Notes: a model not told the origin generated them from the letters alone. A stretch of 64,000 nucleotides of DNA from Anomaloglossus baeobatrachus (GCF_048569485.1 NC_134354.1:454704807-454768806), one strand, 5' to 3'; positions 20,103 through 32,120 are shown, counted from the stretch's first letter. Numbers and translations: made by a program.

Positions 20103-21927
20103 CTGCATAGTCCATCTTCTTGAGCTGAATCTTCTCAAGAATTGTGGTCACCAAACCTCTCTGCTCTACCCTGCAGTAAGTAGGGGATTGTTCTCTGCTC
20201 ATGACATGTTTGCAGCTACCTTAGACTAATATTGGGCAAAATTAGAAATGATTTAATGTCCATTAGTCCTGTTTCACATATCCGACATTCACCATTGCGC
20301 GAACTCAAACAGCTCTTATGTGCTTATGAAGCTGTTCAGTTTGCTTCAGAATACCCGTTTCGGGGCTAAAATTTGCAATCTGCGCTCGGACTGTGAATGT
20401 TGGACTTCTTGTGTCTTCAGATGTTCAGCCGGTTTTTTTTTTTTACGCTTGGCATATACTTGATCCTTTGCTCTCAAGGCAGATATTCTGCCATTAGAGC
20501 TGTATAGCAGAGGCTTAGTCCCCTCTGTATTGGGAATATGTGCATGCGCTAACAGATTGTAAATGAGGGTATGTGATTGGGGGAGGGGGTTGATATCAAC
20601 TGAGCAAGTGTATGTTCTAAATCTGCTTATCTCTACAAGGCATCCTGGTACATGTAGATGCATGACAGAAATTTGATTATTCACAATGGGGGAGATGTTA
20701 CAGAGGGCTGGGGAATACTAGTTTATACAGTGCCTCACTTATTTTGGCAAGTCTTGAAGTGTTGCTTGGTAGTTTGTTTTTTGTTTTGTTTTTTTCTTTT
20801 TAAAAACCCCCCAAAACAAACCAATGTATAGCCATAGCAAAAGTCCACATAAAATCAAATGGTATGTGTACTTTCTTCTTGTTGGCTCTTTTGTGGGCTC
20901 CCTATCGTGCCTTATGGGCTACTGGCCTGTTCTGCAGTCACTCATAGCTCTCGATTGTGGCCTTTATTATAACTGCTGACCTTCAGGGACCTGTTCACAT
21001 GCTCAAGATCTAAGCACAGATTCTGTACATGAGTTCTGGCTGAATCCTTTGATGTCCGGCCAGTAATGCAAGTGAGTGGGCTATTTTATTTCCCATAACC
21101 ATAATACAGCTAAAATCCACATGTATAGATACACTGTGGGGAAACAGAGCATAGGGCGAAGCCTTTATAAAAATCTATAGGAGATCCAGGTAATCTGCTC
21201 AACGGTTGTCCCTGCCCCGTGGGTGGGAGATGAACTCCACCAGGATGCTTGGAAGAAAACACAACTCAGTTTTGTGCTGTGCTAACCAAAATGAAGATCT
21301 TTGATCCAATGGTATACTTTTTTAAGTTTTAGTACTGTCAGACTGGCGTCTTTCTGAAGCGTAGAAACCATTCTGTTGCACAAATTACAATTACGGTAGA
21401 TTTTTGCTGCAGGTTTTTTTTTTAGATAAAAGCTGAGTGACCATTTGTGGCCAAGTCTAAACCCTTCCTCCTTCTGTCACATAAGGCTTGTGCTACTGAA
21501 TAATGGAGAATGTGGTGCTGTATAATCAAATGCAACCTGGCACATGCAAACGTTTGAGCATGCGGTCACCCCTCTATGGTGGACGTCTCGGCCTTCTAAC
21601 AATTCTTCTTTTAGGATTTTTCCCAGTGCTCTTTGCAGAAAGATTGTAGTAAAATGAGAATTCTGAAAAAGAGGTGCCTGGTCTCCTTGTCATCATGCAT
21701 GGTGACGAATTGTCCAGCTTCAGGAAATTAATGCACTAGCCAATCAAGGCAAATTTTTAGCGTCAGAAAACTAAGTCTCTCTGACTGCGTCCCAGGAACA
21801 GGGGTATATAAAGCACTATTATGGCACATTTATTACGAAGGTAAATGAGGTTTATCGTTATATCTTCCTTTTTAGTGCATTTGTCAGCCATGGATGGGCA
21901 CAGCTAGAGCCTGATAGTTTGGATTTG
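20103..21927 (+). other. intron 2, 1.8 kb without recognised feature
   Basis: Mostly unique-looking, with short T and A runs (20434-20443, 20796-20816). No exon, RNA gene or clear transposon ends were found. Decayed repeats cannot be excluded. Confidence 0.45.
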
Positions 21928-22047
21928 TGTGGGTTTTCTCCCACACTCCAAAGACGGGGAATTTAGATTGTGAGCCCCAATGGCGACAGTGATGTCAGGT
22001 AAAGTTTGCGGACTTAATAGTCTTATATAAGCAAGTAAAATAAAAAG
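21928..22047 (+). mobile_element. L2-clade LINE 3' tail (fragment)
   Basis: Reads GGGTTTTCTCCCACACTCC, then GGGAATTTAGATTGTGAGCC, ending in ATATAAGCAAGTAAAATAAA. This arrangement is typical of the conserved 3' end of L2-like LINEs and their SINE partners in amphibians. It is strongly 5'-truncated with no coding part, about 260 bp upstream of exon 3. Confidence 0.55.
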
Positions 22048-22307
22048 GCTATTGGCTACTGTATAAACACCCGGTCTCTGCTCTTCTCTTCCCGTTGACC
22101 GATATGACCATGCTCTCCATGTCTCCAGCACGGACCGCTCTTGTATTTTTTAGCTAGGGACTTTTATGTTTTGTCACTGGTTTTAGGAACTATACCTAAA
22201 GTTTCAAAGAAACATGACAGTAAATCAGAGCCGTGTGAAATGTGTTAATTTTCCATTTTTCCCCTCCTGTTGTAGTTCTATGCTGACTTGTGTCTTCTCT
22301 CTTCCAG

Positions 22308-22534
22308 GTATGACAGTAAGTGCGGTAGCGGCACTAGTGTTAATGAGCAGCTCTATAGTGTCGGTAGTAGGATCCCTCTACCTAGCGTACATCCTGTACT
22401 TTGTGCTGAAGAACTTCTGTGTTATCTGCGTCACCACCTATTTGCTGAACTTCATTCTCCTTATCATCAACTACAAACGACTAGTTTACTTGAATGAAGC
22501 CTGGAAACAGCAGCTGCAGGATAAACAGGAATGA
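22308..22534 (+). CDS. VKORC1L1: VKORC1L1 coding exon 3 with stop codon
   Basis: The acceptor is CTCTCTTCCAG. The exon completes Gly101 and encodes residues 102-175. It holds the third and fourth membrane helices (about 103-126 and 128-155). The redox centre C138-V-I-C141 at the luminal end of helix 4 matches the CxxC active site (Cys132/Cys135 of VKORC1). Thr144-Tyr145 follows, at the place of the warfarin-sensitive TYA motif (TYL here). The cytosolic tail [19 protein letters not shown] ends at TGA 22532-22534. All four catalytic cysteines of the protein are present, so the gene appears functional. Confidence 0.96.
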
Positions 22535-24175
22535 GGCCTCACGAACTCGCGTCTGAAGGACACGCTTCCTTAAAGTTTATTTTGCAGTACACTTCTATTG
22601 GTTGGGGGACAGACTGTTTCCAAGAACAATCTTAACCAAGTTTCTTTTTTTTTTTTTATTACCTTTTGACTGAAAGGGCCCTGGATGTGTATGTTTGCAA
22701 TGGCACCTCCCACTTGAAATGGCTGGATGAAGGAGCAATGCTGATTAAAAGAGAAAAAAAGGAAAAAAGTGGCAAGCTTTAACTGTACTTACCAAGGTGT
22801 TCTGTTGAATGGCACATTCTCTATTTTTGGTGACAATTTCCCTCCTTTGTGCCTCCCTCTTTGTATATGTATGTGTGTCAATCCTTCAATGCGGGTATTT
22901 TTTTTTTTTATTTTTTTTTTTTTTTTATTGTGGCTGATTGGTTAAGATGTGTATTTTGTGGCTACCGTTGGTATAGTAGGTTGCCATGTACCCTTTGGCC
23001 GCCACTGGTATTTTATGAATATTCAGAGACCAATTTTAGCAGCCAATTGCATTGTCCATTTATTTCTATGCACATTGAGTAGAATTAATACAACCTCCTG
23101 CTTGTTACGGCAAACAACACCTTGGGGATTTGTGCGGTGTGAACGCCATTGAAGGGTACATCGAGGGTAGCATTTTGCACTAGCTTCAGACTGATGCGGA
23201 ATTCCAGCATTCACTAACTGCAGAGCCGACAAGACTTTAGAAATGGCTGCGGACTTCTAGTGAGCCTGGATGATTGCATCAGCCCAGTCAACCAAGGTGC
23301 AAGGCTTCATGTGCAGTGGTAATGTATGTGAAGGCTGACCGTCATAGCTGTGAGTGTTAGCATTATTAAGTAGTAATGGAAGATTCCTTCAAAACCAGGA
23401 CCAAGAAAGTACTTGTGCTCCCCTTTTACATGTATGTCCGGAACTTGTGGAGCATTCCCCAGTATAAAGCTGCTTCTGAAACGTTCGTATATACCGGCAC
23501 CTCCGAAATCTTCAGTGGGAGCTACTGTTTCTGAATGTCATGGCTAGTTTCCTTTATTAATAAGCCCAGACCCTGGCCGGCCTGCCCTCCAATAATTTAC
23601 TATGCAGCTCATGAACAAGTAGTTGGTGTTGTACTGTAAGACATGTCAATGCTTTGTACAAGACCAGTCTTCATCCATCATGCGTCTTTGCTTCTGGACT
23701 CTTCACGCTGATTTTAGAGGAGTCTAATAAATTGGGGTGCAAGGGTGTTTTTGTTTTTTGGCCTAAGTGCTCTGTGTCAAATACCATAACCAGTATATGG
23801 AAACCTTGTATTGTGCCAGATGAGACCTTTATGTCTGATGGATTGTGATTATGCAGCATTTGGTCATCACTTCACAGGGATGTGGTTTTCTGAATTGGCT
23901 TGTTTGGGGACACTTTTTTTTTTTTTTTTGCAATACCTGTGTAGAAGAATTGATAAGTGGCCAGTGGAATATATAAAGGGATCTGTCACCTGAAAAGACT
24001 TTATCTCTGGGCTTCACATGTAATGTGAGAATTATATAGGAAGAAAGCCGCAGTGAACGTTCATACATGGCATAGAAGATAGTGACAAAGTCTCTGGATC
24101 TTCAGGTTGAGCTGCGGGCTATTGTGTATGCTGGGGTTAGTAGTGCTGTAACAGCTGGGGAATTATATCATTTTA

Positions 24176-24490
24176 AAGGGAATCTATCACTCCAGGATTC
24201 CCTCTAACTAAAGCTGGCATTGGGTTTAATACTTTTTAATGTTATCTTTATGGAAATAAGCTGATTTTCTGAAGGCTAAAAAGATCCATTTTTACTACTG
24301 CTGTGCGCCACTCTGCCCCAGTGATCTTGGAGGCAATGCAGCACTGAATGGTCACGTTTGTAATCACACCTGTGTGTAAATGTGCGGAGAAGGGCATCAG
24401 TCAAGGAACATTGTTCTAATTGTTGGGGCTGAAATCGCACCCAGAGTAGGGCATGGCAGTGATGAAAATCTTCTGGCTTCCAGCAAACTT
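24176..24490. repeat. AAAGGGAATCTATCACTCC interspersed repeat
   Basis: The start AAAGGGAATCTATCACTCCA resembles the AAAGGGAATCTGNCACCAGG repeat that recurs at 30862, 47052 and 49482. The following GGCTAAAAAGATCC...CTGTGCGCCACTCTGCCC text is characteristic of that family's longer copies. The right edge is not defined. Confidence 0.45.
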
Positions 24491-25185
24491 GCTAATTTCC
24501 ACATGGACAAGCTTAAAGGGTATGAATAAAGACTAGACCCATTATAGCTATAGAGTACCTCTCAAGAATACCTAGAAAACCTGAGAAACTGCAGTATAGT
24601 GCAGGCGCACACATTTATAACCATCCTTATTCATGTTGTAATCCAAATTGGGCTCACAAGTACACTGGTGGGTGATTCATTGCATGTGTGGTCCCCAGCG
24701 CCTCACCTGCTTCATGATTGTCAGTAGAGAGAGGCTCGTCTGTATGAAATCACCTCTGCTGTCCACTGACTCAAAAAGCAAGGGGGGGGGGGGGCGCCTG
24801 GTAGAAGAGGAGCCAAGCACCACAGGTGAATGAGATTGCCCAACAGTGCACTTATGAGCCTAATTTACATAGACATAAAACATGGAGCCCCTGATAACAA
24901 ATCATTCCTTGCTTCATCCTGCAGGTTTCACAGGTACCTTCTTACTGACAGGTTTGCTCTTATATAGCAATATCTATGATGACAAAGTTGTGGGCTCGGC
25001 TGATTCATTGCCCAGAGTCCAGTCTGACTCATTCCGTTAGTCATTTAGGGCTGGACATATCTGATCAGGGTGCTAACGTTATGTGGTTTACATTTTTCAC
25101 TCATTATAGAACTTGTAGAGTTTTCCCTGTACCATTATGACTGGTGGCAAGTTTTCTTTATAGCAAACCTTATACAATGTTTATC

Positions 25186-25653
25186 AATTAAAGGGAATGG
25201 GTCAGCAGGATTTTACTCCCCTATTTATATGTGCTTGTACCTTTTCAAAGACCAGTCCAGAAATACCTTTACATGTCCAGCCCATTCTGAGAAAATGGAG
25301 TTTGAATTGATATGTAAATGAGGCTGAAGAACTGTAGCTTCTGTCACTTCAGGTGTATTCCTAGCCAAGTACCGCCTGCTCATGCTCTACTGCCTTGCCT
25401 AAAGTCACCCCGCACACAGGGTGTCAGACAAGAGGAGATGGTGGCATTGGGCAGGAAACAGAGCTGGAGTGACGGAGGCTTCAGATCTGCAGTAGCTCTG
25501 TAGCCTCATTTACTTATCAATTCTAGTGCTGATTTCTCAGTAATGGAGGAACAGACTAGCTATGCAAAGGTATTGCTGGACTTCTCTTTTGCAAGAGCTA
25601 CATGTCTATATAAATTTTAAAGGGTGAAATCCAGCTGACAGATCCCCCTTTAA
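25186..25653. repeat. AAAGGGAATGGGTCAGCAGG repeat, palindromic
   Basis: The left end TTAAAGGGAATGGGTCAGCAGGATTTTACTC faces the right end GTGAAATCCAGCTGACAGATCCCCCTTTAA in inverse. Inner mirrored segments include GAAATACCTTTACATG / GCAAAGGTATTGC and ATTGATATGTAAATGAGGCT / AGCCTCATTTACTTATCAAT. Ends TTAA on both sides. Confidence 0.6.
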
Positions 25654-28140
25654 GCACCATAAGGTCCCTGTAAACCAGTGGTTCCCACATTTTTCTTAAA
25701 TTAAGATTTTTTTTTATTTTCTTCTTCTTTCCATAAAACATACAAAAGGGACACTTAGAATTAGTTTGCCATATTTGCTAAAACATATACTAACATTTTT
25801 AGGATCCAAATTGATGAAACGGACAGTGAATATAATGCTGTTCTAATATGAGCGGCCTGATGAGGAGCTGGCTCTTCATCACGGTCAGAAGGGTTTTCTG
25901 AGGAGTGGTTTTGGGTAATGAAGTTTGGGAAGCATTGCTGTAAATGATTCCGGGGTGACTGCGCAGAGTCTAGAGCAGTGCTGTGCAAACTGCGGCAATT
26001 TTCTGAATCGGAAAAGCCATTCTTTAGCTACAGCAATTTCTGGTTTTAGCAACATAAGCCCACAATGGACTATCTTATGCTTGTGTAAAGGGTATGTTTT
26101 CTTGAGGGGTGGTTTTTGGTTTTTTTTTTTACCACGGACAGTGAAGCCCCAGTAGAAGTCCTGATCAATGCTACATAGTGAGAGCCTGGTGGCTGTGACT
26201 TGCTAGCTCCTCGACTGTAATAAGAGCAGGTCTACTTATCCGGTAGTAGCCTGCTCAGTTTTTCCATGTCATTGCATCACATTAAAACAACTGTGTTCTT
26301 GTTGCACTTTTTCTTGTAATGGTGATATATGGGAACTGGTGAATGTGCGGTCCCAGCGCCGATGACAACCACAAACTGTCAGTTTAGTGTTGTTCTGCAC
26401 CTGTTGCCTGTGCTGTTTATACCATGACTGCACTTTCCTGCTCTGTCCTAGATAATAGGAGGACTCCATATTGTGCGTGCATGATGCTGCTGGAGGATGT
26501 AACCCCGTTTGAGCTTCACACCTGCATGTGCAGAGGCTTGTAATCTGGAACCTATACAGAGGAGACATGAGTTCTTGCTTTCGGGACCACCTTGGCTGTA
26601 GACCTGCTGGTGTCTGGAGCCCCTCTGCTCATACGGTGTAGGTAACACTGAGGAGGGGACTGAATGGACGTGTAGGTCTTGTGTAGTGATGGTAACATCT
26701 CCTATACAGCTTTGATCTATTGACTTTAGATGAGGTCTTATGTGCATCCAGAATTTTTATGTGGCTAACAGGATACAACCGGCTCATAGATGTACCCTGC
26801 GGACATGAACAGTATGCTAGAATCAAGCCTCACTTCTCCCAAAGGTGAAGTGGCCAGACCTTTTATACTGAGATCCACTTGGCTATATTGTTTGTGTACA
26901 GACCATGATTTGCTTTTTTGGTATTTTAGATCTCTCTTCTGTGGTCTTTTTGTTACTGTTCATTTAGTGAGAGCTTTGCCAGACTTCAAGTGATGTCAGA
27001 GCATAGGTTAAAGTGCCTTCTGCTTTTTGCCTTTTACAAAAACTGCATTGAATTTTCATGATGGGGGGGGGGGGGAGACAAATTCCCATTGTATTTACCC
27101 AGGTTTGTGCCCATATTCCATAAAATCTTACAATGCTATCTACCAATCAGCCCAATGAATGTTTCTGAAGCTGTCTGTATAGCTGCATCGTGTGCCCAGA
27201 ATATCACATCTGTGGAAAGTACTTATACTGGAAAGGGTTCTTGGTGTTGAACAGACTCTTTGGGTTTGTCACCTTTTAAAAAAAGGTTCCTATATGCTGT
27301 AATAGTTTAAAAACCCTCCCCTTGTCCATCACTATGCGGATGCACTAGCTGCTCTGATTGACTGCAGCGCTGCGAATGTGACATCAGCACTGCAGCCAAG
27401 CAGTGAAGTTGGACCCTGGGAGGGGGAAATATTATTGTTTTGTTTTTTTTTGTTTTGGTTTTTTTTAACCATTGCATCATATGGCAAAGTCTTTTAATAA
27501 AGAGGACATCCCCCTATAAATGTCCCCTAAGGGAACACAATCCACATTTGGTAACCATTCTCTATGGGTGAAAACCTTTGACTTTTGGAACATTAGCATT
27601 TGAGTTATTACTATATTTTCTTTAGTTATTGTTGGTAAGATGTTATCCCCTTACTTTTTTTTTTATCCCACTTATTAACTTTAAGTTTTCCTTTTTATTG
27701 CACTGAAGTATTTTGTTTGTGTCATTCTTGAAAAGAATATACCCTTGACCACTATCAAGGATACGAAGCTATGCTGAATAGCACCTTCTTTTTTACTTTT
27801 CCAGTCGGTTAGTGGCACTTTAGCTTTTCTTTTTGGCTCCCAGGCCCTGCTGCACAGATAGGCGAGCTTGACCTCAGCCGACCATCATGGGAAGCAGTGT
27901 TTCTGCTGCATTACTTACGGTTGCCTCTCTGTTACTAAGTGTTAAGTGCCGCACGTCCCGGAGGACTGCTGCAAACCTGTGATTTAATACACAAGGTACC
28001 AATTTGGTAATTTCTTGATCATAGGCCAATGTGTCAAACACTTACTATTCTGAGGTTGTTTACATGGGCAAGCTACTGTCTTGATATTGTGCGGCCGGCT
28101 ATACAACATTCCATTGTGTAATCATTGTGTTCTAATAAAG

Positions 28141-28876
28141 TGTGGCCCTATTACAGTATTCCATTGTGCAGGAGTTCCCGTCACCTCCTGGACTCGAAGG
28201 TTATGTCTCCAGCATTCTTCCCAAGCTACGGCTGGGCCCTTCCAATCGAACCACAATTAGAATGTTTTATCATACAAAGGTTGGTACAAAAAACTGTTTT
28301 CCTTTCGCCGGGTACCTGTCTTTTCTTCTGTACTGTAACCTAGCCTATTTAAACACTACAAAAAGTCGGATACTGAACATTTTATTGTGGTGTATGTCTG
28401 AAACAAATAAAATGACTACCATAAAGCATTACTTTTTACAATTTGAAGATGCATGTATTTTTTTGTACCATCATGTGCTTCCAGAGGGTGAAATCCTCCA
28501 CTTTAATATACCATTGTGGTCAATAAAAAAAAAATAAAGTACAGTTAAAGCTTGTTGACCAACACATGCAAACGTGCTTCAGTCCACTTGCACTGAATTG
28601 GCTCTTTCAATTATATTTTCTAGTATTTTGGATCTAGAGAACCAATCTTAAAGTAGTCTGCCTTGGAATGGGCACTTTTTTTTTATCCCATCTATACAGG
28701 AGCAGAGGGTCTTAGTAAACATACAGTGGCACATAGGAGTATCAGGGAGTGTATGGTATCAAGTGGGACCAGACGGTAAAATGGGAATAAGCCCCTATGG
28801 CAGTTACTGATAATATAATTCATGATCTTTTTGATAAATACTGAAATATGGTTTCACTAAAGTGAAGGTCCATCCT
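28141..28876 (+). other. intergenic, no recognised gene
   Basis: An open frame of 131 codons (28142-28537) has no recognisable domain and overlaps further AATAAA signals at 28522 and 28533. It looks fortuitous. These signals could be the most distal VKORC1L1 poly(A) sites. Confidence 0.4.
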
Positions 28877-28880
28877 TTAA

Positions 28881-28963
28881 CACTAGAACTACTGGACTCG
28901 TGACACCTATATAGAAATACATAGTGCAAAGTAGTCAAAATGACTACCTCAGTAGTTCTAGTG
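28881..28963. mobile_element. 83-bp piggyBac-like MITE
   Basis: Flanked by TTAA at 28877-28880 and 28964-28967, the target of piggyBac elements. The ends CACTAGAACTACTG and CAGTAGTTCTAGTG are a perfect 14-bp inverted repeat. The 55-bp loop contains GTAGTCAAAATGACTAC. Too small to encode anything. Confidence 0.7.
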
Positions 28964-28967
28964 TTAA

Positions 28968-29723
28968 AGCTCAATGCTGGCTTTTTTTTTTTTTTTATTT
29001 GCTGACCAAGGTTTTTAAATCCAATGTATAAAGAGTGAAATAAAAGATAACATGGCGACCTGCAGCTGCAACTAGAGGGAGCTAACTGCATACAGTAGTA
29101 TTGAAATTGGTTACAGTAAGCAGCCAGCTATCATGTTCCCTCTAGGGGCAGCTGAATATAGTCACAAGGCTTTCTATTATGTTATGTACCAGTGTTTGAT
29201 AATAAAACTTCCAAATGTCTTTACAGTAGCCGTACCAATATTTACATTTCAGAACAAGTTTGTACTTAGTTGTCTTTGTTCTGATTCATAAATGGACTTC
29301 AAAACTACACTGACCCAAATGAAGCAAATCAGCACTGAAATTGAGATGAGGGCAGTTATCCTAATGAAATTTAGCTTGGGGGAGGGATCTGGTTTAGCTA
29401 ATGAATTGGGCCAACTACATCGCACCCCCCCCCCCAACCCTTCCTCCCAAAGCATGATGTCACTACAGAGGGGAGGAACAAACTCCAAAGTGGACTATGG
29501 TGCATGTACACTACAGTATTATCAGGAACGAGCATCCAAGATGATTGTGCAATGTAAACAGGCAGATGATTACCTGACTAGCTTTATTTTTTTATTATAT
29601 ATTATAACCTCGCTTAAAAACCATTGTTCCCTGCAACACGACATACTTTGTAAACTGGACATTTTCTTATGAGGACAATAGCGGGCTATGAGCACTGAGC
29701 GGTCTATTAGTGATTGTCCTGCC
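28968..29723. other. intergenic, no recognised feature
   Basis: Homopolymer T (28982-28996) and C (29426-29435) runs, otherwise unclassified. CATGTTCCCTCTAGGGGCAG (29132-29151) has a short CTCF-like look but mismatches the core. Confidence 0.4.
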
Positions 29724-29739
29724 TGCATATTCAGTATGG

Positions 29740-30822
29740 ATCAAAAAAAATTGGTCTGCACTCAGACAAGTGGGTAGTGGTGCAAGTGAAAAATGGGTCC
29801 AATCCAAGATAATAAATCAATTCACTGCACTCAGATTGTGATGCAAAAAAATTTTCAAATTTGAGGCAACTGTGAAGTCATTCGACATTTCGACCCCGCC
29901 TGGGTCTTTAGTCAAGAGTCTCTTTAAAGATGGGCCTGGGATGTGGAAATTTGAGTGGCTTAATAGCGATGGTAGAGAATACCTTGAGGATAAAGGTCCT
30001 GGGGTTAGCCACCATATCACCAGCTGCTGCGCTGGCTAAACCCAGGACCTTTATCCTCAAGGTATTCTCTACCAACGCTATTAATCCACTCAAATTTCCA
30101 TATCCCAGGCACACATCTTTAAGAGACTCTTGACTAAGGCGGGCTTTGCACACTACGACATCGCAGGTGCGATGTCGGTGGGGTCAAATCGAAAGTGACG
30201 CACATCCGGCGTCACTTGCGATGTCGTAGTGTGTAAATCCTAGATGATACGATGAACGAGCGCAAAATCGTCGTCATCGTATCATCGCTGCAGCCTCCGA
30301 CATTTCCATAATGCCGGGGGAGCGACAGGTACGATGTAGTTCTTCGTTCCTGCGGCCGCACACATCGCTGTGTGTGAAGCCGCAGGAGCGAGGAACTTCA
30401 CCTTACCTGCCTCCCGGCTGCAATGAGAAGGACTGAGGTGGGCGGGATGTTTACATCCTGCTCATCTCCGCCCCTCCACTTCAATTGGCCGCCTGCCGTG
30501 TGACGTCACTGTGACGCCGCACGGCCCGCCCCCTAAGGAAGGAGGCGGGTCGCCGGCCAGAGGGACGTCGCACGGCAGGTATGTGCGTGTAAAGCTGCCG
30601 TAGCGATAATAATCGCTACGGCAGCTTTCACTATATATCGAACGTGCGACGGGGGCGGGACTATCGCTGCAGCATCGGTAACACATTGTTACCGATGTTG
30701 CAACGTGCAAAGCCCGCCTAAGACCCAGGAGGGGTCGAAATGTCGAATGACTTTATAGTCGCCTCAATAAATTTGAAAAATTTTTTGCATCACAATCTAT
30801 GAGTGCAGTGAAGTTATTATCT
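29740..30822. mobile_element. inverted pair of Penelope-like tails flanked by 16-bp direct repeats
   Basis: A 16-bp direct repeat TGCATATTCAGTATGG flanks the unit (29724-29739 and 30823-30838). Inside are two inverted copies of GACTAAAGACCC...GGGTCGAAATGTCGAATGAC followed by CAAATTTGAAAATTTTTTTGCATCACA. The text between them (GGTATTCTCTACC...AAGGTCCTGGG) is mirrored too. The GACCC loop GGGTCGAAA hairpin resembles stem II plus GAAA of the hammerhead-like motif in Penelope-like elements, and inverted truncated tails are known for that family. The CUGAUGA arm is not intact. The right copy is split by a younger MITE (30138-30718). Confidence 0.45.
30138..30718. mobile_element. Harbinger-like MITE nested in the Penelope-like remnant
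   Basis: Flanked by TAA at 30135-30137 and 30719-30721. The terminal inverted repeats are GGCGGGCTTTGCAC and GTGCAAAGCCCGCC (14 bp perfect), followed by TACGACATCGC / GATGTTGCAAC. The GC-rich interior has the mirrored pairs CGATGATACG / CGTATCATCG and CCGTAGCGATAATAATCGCTACGG. Non-coding. Its insertion splits host repeat text that rejoins as GACTAA + GACCC. Confidence 0.8.
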
Positions 30823-30861
30823 TGCATATTCAGTATGGTCTGACTGTCTAAACGGGCAATT

Positions 30862-30921
30862 TAAAGGAAATCTGTCAGCAGGTTTTTGCTGCAGAGTAAT
30901 GTAAGGATAGAGACCCTGAGT

Positions 30922-30974
<53 letters not shown>

Positions 30975-31181
30975 GCGTATGCTACCAGTCAGTGGTGGGG
31001 AGATGGGTTATTCAGAGCTCATGAATATGCATGTCTGTCTGGCAGCAGATTTATAAGTCTTCTATTGATAAGTTTGATGAAATCAGCAGAAGACTGACAT
31101 CACTGGAATTTGGGTTTCTGCCCCTACATTATGCTGCTACTCAGATTAATAGGCAAAAACCTGGTGATAGATCCCCTTTAA
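30862..31181. repeat. AAAGGAAATCTGTCAGCAGG repeat with (GT)n/(AT)n
   Basis: Left AAAGGAAATCTGTCAGCAGGTTTTTGC and right CAAAAACCTGGTGATAGATCCCCTTTAA are inverted ends. A (GT)n(AT)n microsatellite lies at 30921-30974. Same family as 47052 and 49482. Confidence 0.65.
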
Positions 31182-31185
31182 ATGA

Positions 31186-32117
31186 CTGCAGATAAGCATG
31201 CCAATAACAGATGGGTGGTGTAAACCCACCTTAGTGTAACAAAAGTGTTTTAGTAATTTTATTTTTATCACTTGATAATCAAATCTACTTCTGTGCAGGG
31301 GCTTTAAAGTTTGGAATCACAAAAATCAGCTGCCACTGCTAGAAGGGGAAATTAGAAAAGAACATTCACTGAATTTTGGATCTAAAAATGACTACGGTAA
31401 TTGCAGAGATTCACTTTTGGATTTCTTAGGGATTTTGGTGCTCAGAGCAGCACATTTTGCCCACAATCTACGCATTTGTTTGCCTACTGCAAGTGCCTTA
31501 TTGTTTCTGCTTGAACACTGCTCCCATACATACTGTAGGTGTAAATGATCGATTGGTTCAAACTATGAAAGCACATAGCGCTATGGCCACAAAAAATCTG
31601 CTGAGGGCCAAATTGCTTTGTCACACGTCCTGTGCTTACTGCAGAAACGTCTTCGTAATATGCTAGACAAAAATTTCTGAATGTGGTTTAACAGGGTATT
31701 TCTAAAGACTCCTATAATGAAAACTGTGGGTACATTTGGTTCTGTTTGCCTTGCCCTGGGTTGTTTTTTTGTGGGGGGTGGGGTGGGGTGGGGGTAGTCA
31801 GCAAGGATTTCGTCTGATGTATTATAATGCACTTATGCTTTGTACATGTCTCCTGAAGACAAATGTTTCTATATTACTTCCTGGCTTAATGATAGGTGGA
31901 TGGCATTCTTCACTCCATTACTATTCTTGGTAAGACTCATTCTCTAAAGTGAATGTAAATAAAAGCACTTCATTAATCCATTAATCCCCCCCCCCCTCCC
32001 TCCCCCCCCCCAAAAAAATCTGTTAGTGTTTATATACTCTTATCACTGTCTTCTCTGGTATCCAGCTCTGCTCCCCTCTGAGTTATGTGACGGCAATTCA
32101 GACTCTCCAGGTCACTG
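31186..32117. other. intergenic, no recognised feature
   Basis: A G-rich strip at 31770-31797 and a C-rich strip at 31986-32010, otherwise unclassified. No gene supported. Confidence 0.4.
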
Positions 32118-32120
32118 TAA

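Larger units (their letters stand above)
4470..22534 (+). other. VKORC1L1: VKORC1L1 gene, coding span (three exons, two introns)
   Basis: The coding exons total 191 + 110 + 227 = 528 nt, that is 175 codons plus TGA. Intron 1 is 13,200 bp (4661-17860, GT...AG, after the second base of a codon). Intron 2 is 4,337 bp (17971-22307, GT...AG, after the first base of a codon). The frame closes exactly across both junctions and the exon structure is that of the VKOR family in vertebrates. The paralogue VKORC1 is excluded by the N-terminus [14 protein letters not shown] and the C-terminus [16 protein letters not shown], both characteristic of the L1 protein. No frameshift or early stop is present. Confidence 0.96.
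22535..28140 (+). other. probable long VKORC1L1 3'UTR and downstream flank
   Basis: About 5.6 kb of AT-rich, mostly low-repeat sequence follows the stop. Poly(A) signals AATAAA occur at 23726-23731, 27496-27501 and 28134-28139. No second gene is evident. VKORC1L1 mRNAs of mammals have long 3'UTRs as far as I recall, so a multi-kilobase UTR with alternative poly(A) sites is plausible. Two repeat copies (24176-24490 and 25186-25653) lie within it. The true end cannot be fixed from sequence. Confidence 0.45.

Noticed and set aside
28142-28537. 131-codon open frame downstream of VKORC1L1
   Set aside because: No recognised domain, low-complexity end, overlaps poly(A) signals, no splice or promoter evidence.
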